This document shows, piece after piece, positions 6,350-13,384 of a DNA stretch of 23,529 nucleotides. Made by a program: the position numbers and the translations under genes. Position 1 is the stretch's first letter. Each line of letters starts with the position of its first letter. The notes beneath the pieces were generated by a model, which was given only the letters and a program-made list of their open reading frames with translations, did no database searches and was not told the DNA's origin. The stretch spans positions 1-23,529 of the forward strand of contig JBJOGJ010000034.1 of the NCBI GenBank assembly GCA_046048295.1, given 5' to 3'. The stretch is from CBDCWA01 sp046048295. Its GTDB lineage: Bacteria; Pseudomonadota; Alphaproteobacteria; Rhizobiales; Hyphomicrobiaceae.

Positions 6350-8093
6350 CGTCGATCAGCGCCGGCTTGCCGGCCTTCACCTGCTCGATGCCGCGCTTCA
6401 CCGCCGCCTGGATCTCCTTCGGGTCCTCGATCGGACCTTCCGCATACCAATCCATTCCCCGCGCGATGTGCGCGAAGTCGGGCTCCGGACCGTAAAGGTC
6501 CATGCCGATCGCCGCACGCTCCGGGTCGGTGCCGCGCGCCTTCGCCATCGAGATCTGGTGCGCCCAGTCGTTGAAGTACGCCCGGTTGTTGTACATCACG
6601 ATCAGGAACGGGATCTCGTACTTGGCGGCGATCCACAGCGAGCCGAGGTCGAACATCAGGTCGCCGTCCGGCTGCAGGTCGACGACGATCTTGCCCGTGC
6701 CCTTGTAGGCGAGCGCCACGCCGAGGCTCATGCCGATCTGCGTCGCCGTGCCGAGCTCGCGGCCGGGATGCTGGTAGGGCTTGTCGAACGTCCACACCTT
6801 GCGCGCCCATTCCTTGAGCGTGCCGGCGGAGAGCACCCAGTCCTCGCCCTTGATGGCCTCCCACACCTCGGTCGCCATGCGCGCTTCGTTCATCGGGCTG
6901 TTGTCCCAGGTGTCGCGCACCTGCTGCTGCCACTTCGCCCACTGCGCCTCATGCTTCTGCCCGATCGCCGTCTTGCGCTCCGCGATCTTCTTGGCAAGGC
7001 CGGCATCACCTGCGACCCGCTTCTCGCAGGCGGCCGTGAGCGCCGGTATCGCATGCGCGGTATCTGCAAGGATACGCATGTCCCAGTTGTGGTGCTTGTT
7101 GTAGTCGGTCGCCCACTTCGAGATCTCGATGTCCGCGAACCCGACGTCGATCCACTTGCACCCCGGCTTGCAAAGCGACTCGACCTGGCGCGTTTCCCAG
7201 TTCGGTTTGTGCGAGCCGCGCGTCCAGTCGACGACGTCGAGCGCCATCACGAGATCGGCCTCGTTGAAGGCGTTCGGGTGCATCGAGACGTTTTGCGGAT
7301 GCCGGTTCGGGAAGCCGAGGCGCTTGTTGATGTCGTAGACGGCGGCGCCCGTCGTCTCTGCAAGTGCCACGGTCGGCTCGAAGCCGATCGGCGCGCGGGC
7401 GGCATACTCCGTGAGGAGCACCGGGTAATCCGACTTCAGGAGTTGGTCGGCCGCTTCCTCGATCAGCGCCTGGTCGGCGGCGATGCGCGGCGGCACGCGG
7501 ACCGCGGACTTCGGCGGGATCTCGATGTTCTCCGTCAGCTCCGCTTCCTGCATGCCGGCGTCGTAGACCATGTAAACGGGGCCCTGCGGCTCGGTCATCA
7601 TGATCGAGTAGGCCCGGGCAAACGAATCCGGCACGCCGTGGATGGTGCCCGGCTGGTAATCCCACTTCGTGTAGTCGCGGACCGCCGAGCCTTGCGCGAA
7701 AGCGGTATGGATCCAGTCGATGAACGGCCGGCGCAGCTTCTCGTCCATCGGCCCCGTCGCACCGATCAGGAACACCGGGCAGCGGTCGATGTAGGCGTAG
7801 TAGACGGCGAGGTTCGAGTGCAGCAGGCCGACGACGTTGTGCACCGCCGCCGCCATCGGCTTGCCGATCGCCTTGGCATATCCGTGCGCCATCTGGATCG
7901 CGATCTTCTCGTGGTTGCAGAGCAGCATCGGCGGCTGGTTCTCGCCGTAGTTCACCATGCTGTCGTGCAGGCCGCGGTAGCTCGCGCCCGGGTTGAGCGC
8001 CACATAGGGGAACTCGTACAGCTTCATGAGATCGACGATGACGTCGGACTGGTAGCGTTTCGGGGCCTTCTTGATCGTTTCGCCGGAGCTCAT
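6321..8093 (-). CDS. Thiamine diphosphate-dependent enzyme (acetolactate synthase / benzoylformate decarboxylase superfamily)
   Basis: This 590-residue protein has the three-domain layout of ThDP-dependent decarboxylases and synthases. The N-terminal PYR domain carries the likely catalytic Glu (E62, in LLCNHEKIAIQMAHGYAKA). The middle domain is about residues 205-350. The C-terminal PP domain carries the ThDP/Mg motif PDGDLMF ... MYNNRAYFND (G477-D478 to N502-N503). The reaction cannot be fixed from the sequence; family members act on 2-oxo acids, oxalyl-CoA or sulfoacetaldehyde. The start is the ATG at 8093, which has a near-perfect AAGGAGG four bases upstream; the frame stays open 28 codons further but without such a site. 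No regulatory subunit gene or pathway partner is next to it, and its neighbours on both sides face the other way, so it is probably a single-gene transcript. Confidence 0.88.
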   Translation of the reverse strand: MSSGETIKKAPKRYQSDVIVDLMKLYEFPYVALNPGASYRGLHDSMVNYGENQPPMLLCNHEKIAIQMAHGYAKAIGKPMAAAVHNVVGLLHSNLAVYYAYIDRCPVFLIGATGPMDEKLRRPFIDWIHTAFAQGSAVRDYTKWDYQPGTIHGVPDSFARAYSIMMTEPQGPVYMVYDAGMQEAELTENIEIPPKSAVRVPPRIAADQALIEEAADQLLKSDYPVLLTEYAARAPIGFEPTVALAETTGAAVYDINKRLGFPNRHPQNVSMHPNAFNEADLVMALDVVDWTRGSHKPNWETRQVESLCKPGCKWIDVGFADIEISKWATDYNKHHNWDMRILADTAHAIPALTAACEKRVAGDAGLAKKIAERKTAIGQKHEAQWAKWQQQVRDTWDNSPMNEARMATEVWEAIKGEDWVLSAGTLKEWARKVWTFDKPYQHPGRELGTATQIGMSLGVALAYKGTGKIVVDLQPDGDLMFDLGSLWIAAKYEIPFLIVMYNNRAYFNDWAHQISMAKARGTDPERAAIGMDLYGPEPDFAHIARGMDWYAEGPIEDPKEIQAAVKRGIEQVKAGKPALIDVIVARRDHV

Positions 8094-8097
8094 GAAT

Positions 8098-8104
8098 CCT
8101 CCTT
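8098..8104 (-). promoter_or_regulatory. Shine-Dalgarno fixing the ThDP-enzyme start
   Basis: On the minus strand AAGGAGG precedes the ATG at 8093 by four bases. It decides against the longer frame beginning at 8177, whose extra 28 residues look like untranslated leader. Confidence 0.75.
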
Positions 8105-8313
8105 GTCTCGGATAGGGGGGAATATCGGTGGGAACAGGCGCGCACAATGCCGCCCCGGCGGGGGCGATGCAACGCATTTCCGCAGCGTCGAAGGGCCGTG
8201 GCCGTCAGCGAAATTTATTCGAATGCAGAGGATTTGGTTGATCCCCGGCTTACGAATTGGCGTTAAGCTGCTCGAGTTGCGCCGCCGATCAATGCGAAAA
8301 CAGGTCTTATGCC

Positions 8314-8670
8314 ATGGCAGGCGACAGGAAAGGGGCGGAGAAGCGCCGCTTCGGGCGGCGGGAGATGCGCGTGCAAGGCGTGGCCCACGTACCTGGACGC
8401 CCGCCGGCCTACTGCATCGTGCGCGATCTCTCGCAGGGCGGCGCCTTCCTCGAATTCCAGGAGCCGGTTGTTCCCAGCATCAACTTCCGGCTTGTCATCG
8501 AGACTCACGGCATCGACGCGATCTGCGAGGTTCGCCATCATCGCAGCCGCGGCGTCGGCGTCATGTTCGACAAGGTCCAGGGCCTGCACAAGCTGGAGCC
8601 GAAACGCATCGCGGACAGCCAGTTGCGAGAGCTGGTCCTATGGCAGATGGACCACGCCAAGGCGGATTGA
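8314..8670 (+). CDS. PilZ domain protein, small
   Basis: This 118-residue soluble protein is essentially one PilZ domain. The c-di-GMP-binding motif is complete: RxxxR is R15-R19 (in RRFGRREMR), and DxSxxG is D38-G43 (DLSQGG), followed by the beta-barrel strands that end in GVGVMF. Family members bind cyclic di-GMP and pass the signal to a partner by protein contact. The partner is not evident here. The start is taken at the ATG (8314); an in-frame TTG at 8257 would add 19 Cys-rich residues and is less likely. No strong Shine-Dalgarno is visible before 8314. The gene is followed by a 134-base gap and stands alone. Confidence 0.82.
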   Translation: MAGDRKGAEKRRFGRREMRVQGVAHVPGRPPAYCIVRDLSQGGAFLEFQEPVVPSINFRLVIETHGIDAICEVRHHRSRGVGVMFDKVQGLHKLEPKRIADSQLRELVLWQMDHAKAD

Positions 8671-8804
8671 ACTGCGCCGGGCCCTACGCGCTACACGCGA
8701 TTGTGACCGGGCGGGTGGCGGAATGATCTCCCCGTAGTGCGCCCGAGCGCTTACTTCCCGAAGCGTAGATCCGGCGGCGCAGTCTGTCACGAAGGGGTAG
8801 GCGC

Positions 8805-9185
8805 ATGACACGCATTTCAGTTTCCGGGGCCCTTTCCGGGTTTGTGATTTTGGCAATGGCGGTTTGGTCGGTCTTGCCGGCTTCAGCGCATCACGGCTGG
8901 GAGTGGACCACGGGCAAGAACGTCGAAATGACCGGGGTTATCAAGCAGACACGCCTTGGCAATCCGCACGGTGTGCTCGAGGTGGAGGTGAGTGGCGCGG
9001 TCTGGACCTTCGAGGTCGGCCAGCCCTGGCGCAACAAGCGGGCCGGGCTCAAGAACGGCGATCTCGCACCTGGCGTATCGATCCGGGTCAGCGGCGAGCC
9101 GGCCGCCGACAAGTCGCGGCGACTGAAGGTCGAGCGCCTGTGGATTGGCAAACGCCGCTACGATCTCTATCCGGACCGCAAGTAG
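8805..9185 (+). CDS. Secreted DUF6152-like protein
   Basis: This 126-residue protein has a signal peptide: a basic start (MTR), a hydrophobic core, and a likely cleavage after A28 in LPASA|HHGW. The mature part begins HHGWEW and then folds as a small beta-rich domain (VEMTGVIKQTRLGNPH..., VWTFEVG, VSIRVSGEPA). The HHGW start and the GNPHG segment are typical of DUF6152 proteins, whose function is not known. Purine-rich AAGGGGTAGG precedes the ATG. Its stop is 18 bases before the membrane protein gene, and DUF6152 genes are commonly seen beside DUF6644 genes, so the two probably work together in the envelope. Confidence 0.8.
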   Translation: MTRISVSGALSGFVILAMAVWSVLPASAHHGWEWTTGKNVEMTGVIKQTRLGNPHGVLEVEVSGAVWTFEVGQPWRNKRAGLKNGDLAPGVSIRVSGEPAADKSRRLKVERLWIGKRRYDLYPDRK

Positions 9186-9203
9186 CAGTGATAGTTCCGG
9201 GCC

Positions 9204-9674
9204 ATGGAGATCGATTTCGGCTGGCTCTCAGGTTCGGATTTAGCCGTCTATCTGCGCAACGCCCGATGGGGCTACGCGGCAGTGAATGCGACGCATATCC
9301 TCGGCATAGCGTTGCTCGTCGGAGCAATTGTGCCGCTGGATCTCAAGTTGCTCGGCTTCTGGCCCCGGGTGCCGCGCGAGCATCTGCTCCAGGTGCTCGT
9401 GCCGGTTGCCGTGGCGGGGCTTGTCATAGCGGTAGGCGCCGGGCTGCTGCTGTTCTCCGTGCGTCCGGCGGATTACTGGGGATTGGCGGTTTTTCGAATC
9501 AAGATTGCAGTGATTGCGCTCGGTATTCTCTCGGCGCTGGCACTGCATGTCCAGTACGGGCGCAACCTCGAAGATGCGCCCGCGGCAAGGCTGGGGTCTG
9601 CCGCGGCCATATCCATGTCCTGCTGGCTCGGTGCGCTGGTTCTCGGGCGTTTGATAGCTTTCGCCGCCGATTAG
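9204..9674 (+). CDS. DUF6644-like small membrane protein
   Basis: This 156-residue protein has four predicted transmembrane helices, roughly residues 25-50, 60-85, 95-115 and 130-152. The first helix carries a conserved-looking NATHILGIALLVGAIVPLDL, with a His inside the membrane segment, as in the DUF6644/DUF2214-type families. The His residue hints at heme or metal contact, but this is inference. It follows the secreted DUF6152-like gene by 18 bases. The Shine-Dalgarno is weak, so coupling to the upstream gene is likely. Its stop lies 10 bases from the convergent rhodanese stop, leaving no room for a conventional intergenic terminator. Confidence 0.75.
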   Translation: MEIDFGWLSGSDLAVYLRNARWGYAAVNATHILGIALLVGAIVPLDLKLLGFWPRVPREHLLQVLVPVAVAGLVIAVGAGLLLFSVRPADYWGLAVFRIKIAVIALGILSALALHVQYGRNLEDAPAARLGSAAAISMSCWLGALVLGRLIAFAAD

Positions 9675-9684
9675 GGATTGGGCG

Positions 9685-11253
9685 TCAGACCAGGAATTCC
9701 CTGCGTTCCTCGGCATCCGCTTGCGCGACGAGCCCCTGCTCCCAGGCGAGGTATTGCCGTGACGCCTCGAGGTTTCCGTCGTGACGGTCATGGACGAACC
9801 ACAGGAAATCGATTGCGTCGGCCGGCTCCGGAAGGGCCTCTCCCTCCACAATGCCGAGCCCTGCCGCGCGCCAGGCACCGAGGCCACCTTCGACCAGCAG
9901 GACGTCACGGGCGCCAGCTTCTGCAAGGTCGTCCTTCGCCAGTGCCGCGAGGTTGGGGTCGTCTGCGAAAACGAGCGCCGTCCGCCCGCTCAGGTCCTTG
10001 ATGCGCGCGACGCGTGGGCGGATCGACCATTGCGCGCCCTTGGCATGGGCGATGCCGTAGCTGGCGGACGGCCTGAGATCGACGAGGACGCCGGCATCCT
10101 TGGCAATGAGGTTCTGCGCTTCGGTTGGTGGCAGGGAGGATGGCGCGTCCGGCAGTTTTCCGACCGCCTCGCGTTTCGGGATCTCGAATGTTGCAGGCTC
10201 GAGCCTGTGCACGAAGGTTTCATAGCCGAGCCGCTTCAGCCAATAGGCGGCGAGCGCCGAGCGGAGGCCGGTGTCGCAGATGAGGACCACGCGCGACCGG
10301 CGTGTGCCGATCCACTGATCGGTGGACTGTATGAGCTGGCCTCCAAGGGCATGGGTCGCGACCGGCACCGGATTGCGCTTGACCTCATCGGCAGACCGCA
10401 CGTCGATAACGTGGACGGTGCGTTTGGTGTCTGCCAGAAGGGCTCGGATCTGTTCGGCGTCCACCGTTGCGAGGCCGTCGGTTCGGCAAAGTGCATCGGC
10501 GCGCCTGATGCTGTCCGCTTGAGCTTCCGGATCGAGTTCCGGATAGGGCGCAGCAGTGTTGCCGCGCTCGAGTTGGAAGCCGGCGAGCATCCAACCCTGT
10601 GTGCCGTTCTCGAGCGCATAGATGGGGTTTTCGATACCGGCAGCGCGCAAGCCGGCCCAGCCGATGAGGCCACGCGTGCGCCCGGCGCATGTGATCAGGA
10701 CTGTCGCCTCCCGGTCGGGGACGGCGGCGGCGAAGCGGTGTGCCAGTTCGCCATTCGGCAGGCACGTCGAGCCCGGCACCCGCATCTTGGCGTATTCCGC
10801 TGGGGGACGCGTGTCGAAGAAGTGGAACGTCCTGCCCTCGGCATTCCAGCGGGCCAGCGTCTCGGCGTCGATACGCTGCGGTTCCACAACGTGCTCGATC
10901 ATCTCGCCGAGAAGCTTGCTCGGAACGTTCACGCCTTTGTATACCGGGTGGCCTGCCTCGGCCCACGCAGGCAATCCGCCATCGACGGTGGAGATATCGG
11001 AATATCCGAGCCGTGCCAGCTTCGATGCAGCGCGCCCCGAAACCCCGTCGCCGCCGTCGATCAGTACGATTGGTACGTCGGTTCGTGGCACGAGGCCCGG
11101 GAAAGCGAGTTCCAGTCGGCTGTAGGGACAGGGGACGGCGAAGAGCAGATGACCTTCGCCGAACTCACCTGCCTCGCGCACATCGATAAGGGCGATTTCC
11201 TGCTTGAGATGGATCCGCCGCTTGGCTTCGTTGGCGGTGATGGTCGTAATCAT
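9685..11253 (-). CDS. Protein with four rhodanese-like domains (sulfurtransferase)
   Basis: This 522-residue cytoplasmic protein has four tandem rhodanese modules at about residues 1-110, 120-230, 260-355 and 370-470, each with a D-R type strand (ALIDVRE, HFFDTRP, HVIDVRS, VLVDLRP). The active-site loop keeps its cysteine only in modules 2 (C189 in TCAGRTRG) and 3 (C326 in CDTGLRS). In module 1 the loop reads DGGDGVSG and in module 4 ADDPNLA, both without Cys, so the outer modules are probably structural or regulatory. Rhodaneses move sulfane sulfur from thiosulfate or persulfides to thiol acceptors. The start at 11253 has AGGAG just upstream, whereas the frame extends 12 codons further without support. 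The gene follows the GST gene by 42 bases on the same strand, suggesting a joint role in thiol/persulfide handling. Confidence 0.9.
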   Translation of the reverse strand: MITTITANEAKRRIHLKQEIALIDVREAGEFGEGHLLFAVPCPYSRLELAFPGLVPRTDVPIVLIDGGDGVSGRAASKLARLGYSDISTVDGGLPAWAEAGHPVYKGVNVPSKLLGEMIEHVVEPQRIDAETLARWNAEGRTFHFFDTRPPAEYAKMRVPGSTCLPNGELAHRFAAAVPDREATVLITCAGRTRGLIGWAGLRAAGIENPIYALENGTQGWMLAGFQLERGNTAAPYPELDPEAQADSIRRADALCRTDGLATVDAEQIRALLADTKRTVHVIDVRSADEVKRNPVPVATHALGGQLIQSTDQWIGTRRSRVVLICDTGLRSALAAYWLKRLGYETFVHRLEPATFEIPKREAVGKLPDAPSSLPPTEAQNLIAKDAGVLVDLRPSASYGIAHAKGAQWSIRPRVARIKDLSGRTALVFADDPNLAALAKDDLAEAGARDVLLVEGGLGAWRAAGLGIVEGEALPEPADAIDFLWFVHDRHDGNLEASRQYLAWEQGLVAQADAEERREFLV

Positions 11254-11295
11254 GGTTCTCCTCTCGCGCCAAGTGTCCGGCGGTGCCATCGTCGG

Positions 11296-11913
11296 TCAAT
11301 AGGGCCCCCAAGCTCGCTGAACGGCCGGCCGTGCCTCGATGGCGTCGTGCCAGCGGCGAACGTTGGGGTATGGATCGAGGCCGATGTCACGCATGCCATG
11401 GATATGCACGTCCGGGTACATGGAAATATCGGCGACGGAATATTCGCCCGCCATGTACTCGTTTTCGCCGAGGGTGCGATCGAGTGTCGAGAGCATATCC
11501 TTGAGGACGCCTGCATAGTGTTCCTTGGCGAATGGCACATCCTCGCTTGCGCGATGGTGGAAGAAGCCGAACTGCTGGGCCAGGGTCGTGAAGGTGGCCG
11601 AGCCGTAGAAGAGCCACTGGTCGACCTTGATGCGGCGCGCCGGATCGGCGGGGTAGAGACCATTGCCGCTCTTTTCTGCCAGGTACTTGAGGATGGCACC
11701 GGATTCACAGAGCGTGATGCGCTGTCCGCCGGGACCTTCGGTGTCGACGAGAGCCGGGATCTTATGGCCCGGGCTGATCTTCAGGTATTCGGGCGCGAAC
11801 TGTTCCTTGGCCCGGATGTTGATCGGTTTCAGCACATGGGGGAGGCCGCTTTCCTCCATCCCGTGCCGCGCCTTGTAGCCGTTGTCGGTGGTCCAGAAAT
11901 AGAGCTCGATCAT
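11296..11913 (-). CDS. Glutathione S-transferase family protein
   Basis: This 205-residue protein has the normal GST length. The N-terminal thioredoxin-like domain starts MIELYFWTTDNGYKA, with polar residues T8-T9-N11 where the YfcG/Ure2-like disulfide-bond oxidoreductases place their glutathione-contacting Thr/Asn. The cis-Pro is in GHKIPALVD, and the Glu-Ser pair that binds the gamma-glutamyl group is ESGAI. The C-terminal helical domain contains the N-capping GEYSVADISMYP. GGAGGAAG precedes the ATG. It is the first gene of a minus-strand pair with the rhodanese gene, so a role with glutathione persulfide or disulfides is a reasonable inference. The 223-base space to the divergent efflux operon should hold both promoters; I find no convincing boxes. 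Confidence 0.9.
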   Translation of the reverse strand: MIELYFWTTDNGYKARHGMEESGLPHVLKPINIRAKEQFAPEYLKISPGHKIPALVDTEGPGGQRITLCESGAILKYLAEKSGNGLYPADPARRIKVDQWLFYGSATFTTLAQQFGFFHHRASEDVPFAKEHYAGVLKDMLSTLDRTLGENEYMAGEYSVADISMYPDVHIHGMRDIGLDPYPNVRRWHDAIEARPAVQRAWGPY

Positions 11914-12126
11914 GGGCTTCCTCCGTCATGGTATGAAAATTCCCGGCACTATAACCGATCGGCCCGGCCTTGGGGCTCCTATTCTATGGCCCGCGACCCG
12001 GCAGCTCCCGGTAACGGCGTCGTCGACGGAAGGAGCTTGCCCGCTACGTTATTTGGCGATAGCGGATTCCCGGGTTGGCTGCCGTTTGGGTCGCGGTGCA
12101 AACCGGCCACGTGCCTTCACCCCTCT

Positions 12127-12131
12127 GGAGG
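12127..12131 (+). promoter_or_regulatory. Shine-Dalgarno fixing the TTG start of the RND adaptor
   Basis: GGAGG lies 5 bases before a TTG at 12137. The frame is open to 11912, but the upstream codons read as non-protein-like and overlap the divergent GST start, so the TTG is preferred. Confidence 0.7.
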
Positions 12132-12136
12132 AAATT

Positions 12137-13384
12137 TTGTCAAGGACCATCAAGGCACTAGCGTTGCTCGCCGTGGCTGCTGGGCTGACCACCGCGGCTT
12201 ATCTCCATTATTTTCCTGCGGCGGTCGAACAGGCGGCTCGCCCTGGCCGCGAACCGCAACCCGTTCTCGTTGCCACATCGTTGGCTGCCGACGTGCCGGT
12301 CTATCTCGAAGGGCTCGGCACCGTACGGGCGCTCAATACGGTTACCGTTCAGCCGTTGGTCGAGGGACGACTCCTGAGCGTCGATTTCAAGGAAGGCCAG
12401 GATGTGAAGGCAGGCGATCTGCTGGCCCGAATTGATCCGACCCTCTATCAGGCTACACTCGATCAGGCGAAGGCGAAGCAGGCGCAGAACGAGGCGACGC
12501 TTGCTAACGCCCGTCTCGACCTCGACCGCAAGCTACGCTCGAAGCTCGCGTCCAGCCAGCAGCAGGTGGATACGGCGAAGGCGCTGGTCGCTCAGCTCGA
12601 GGCACTCGTAAAGGCCGACAAGGCGAATGTCGCCAATGCAACGGCGCAGCTCGGGTATACGCGGATTGCAGCGCCGATCGGTGGCCGCACGGGAATCCGG
12701 ATGGTTGACGAGGGCAATGTCCTGCGCGCATCTGCGGGGAGTGCGATCGTCACCATAACCCAGTTGCAGCCGATTTCGGTGCTCTTCAACCTGCCGCAGC
12801 AGCAGCTTGGCCGGATCAACGCGGCGATGGCGGAAGGTAATCTCAAGGTCGATGCACTGGCGGCCGAGGGGGGTGAAGTTTTGGATGCCGGCCGGTTGCA
12901 GGTCGTCGACAACCAGGTCGACCAGACGACGGGTACCGTGCGCCTCAAGGCCGAATTCCCGAATCCGTCGTTGAAGCTGTGGCCTGGCCAATTCGTCAAT
13001 GTGCGGCTGCTCATCGACACGCTGCGTCAGGTCGTGGTGGTGCCCACTGGCGCCGTTCAGCAGGGTCCGGACGGCTCATTCGTCTTCGTTATCGCAGATA
13101 GCGGTGACCGGGTTCGCCAGCGGCCGATCGAGGTCGGGCAGCGTGATGACCGGACGACGGTTGTCGCCAGCGGCCTGGGCCTTGGGGAAAGAGTGGTCAT
13201 TTCGGGCTTCGCCCGGCTGCGTGACGGCTCGCGGGTGGCGGTTTCGGACCAGCCAGCAAACGCGTCGGGCGGCAAGGCTGGGCCAAGCGGCAAGAAGGGG
13301 CGCGGCAAGGGCAGGCGCGAAAAGAACGGAAATGGGCGCGGCGGGGAAGCACGTGTTCCGGCCAACCAGGGCCCGACCCCATGA
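12137..13384 (+). CDS. mdtA: RND efflux periplasmic adaptor (MdtA-type, HlyD family)
   Basis: This is the membrane-fusion protein that joins inner-membrane RND pumps to an outer-membrane channel. It has 415 residues from the TTG at 12137. An N-terminal hydrophobic anchor/signal segment (about 5-25) leads to the lipoyl half-motif VQPLVEGRLLSVDFKEGQDVKAGDLLARID in pieces, a coiled-coil hairpin (about 100-160), the second lipoyl half with YTRIAAPIGGRTG, a beta-barrel (LPQQQL...), and the membrane-proximal domain (VVVPTGAVQQG). No lipobox cysteine is seen. The last 40 or so residues are an unusual low-complexity tail rich in Gly, Lys and Arg, probably disordered. Its stop overlaps the next start (ATGA), giving tight coupling to the pump. 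An upstream rare TTG start may lower its expression. Confidence 0.9.
   Translation: MSRTIKALALLAVAAGLTTAAYLHYFPAAVEQAARPGREPQPVLVATSLAADVPVYLEGLGTVRALNTVTVQPLVEGRLLSVDFKEGQDVKAGDLLARIDPTLYQATLDQAKAKQAQNEATLANARLDLDRKLRSKLASSQQQVDTAKALVAQLEALVKADKANVANATAQLGYTRIAAPIGGRTGIRMVDEGNVLRASAGSAIVTITQLQPISVLFNLPQQQLGRINAAMAEGNLKVDALAAEGGEVLDAGRLQVVDNQVDQTTGTVRLKAEFPNPSLKLWPGQFVNVRLLIDTLRQVVVVPTGAVQQGPDGSFVFVIADSGDRVRQRPIEVGQRDDRTTVVASGLGLGERVVISGFARLRDGSRVAVSDQPANASGGKAGPSGKKGRGKGRREKNGNGRGGEARVPANQGPTP

Noticed and set aside
6327..8726. 799-codon open frame on the plus strand across the ThDP-enzyme gene
   Set aside because: It is an Arg/His/Val-rich shadow of the real minus-strand gene, and it also runs into the PilZ gene in another frame.
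9781..12435. 884-codon open frame on the plus strand across the rhodanese and GST genes
   Set aside because: Both minus-strand genes have recognisable domains and good ribosome-binding sites. The plus-strand translation has no family-like content.
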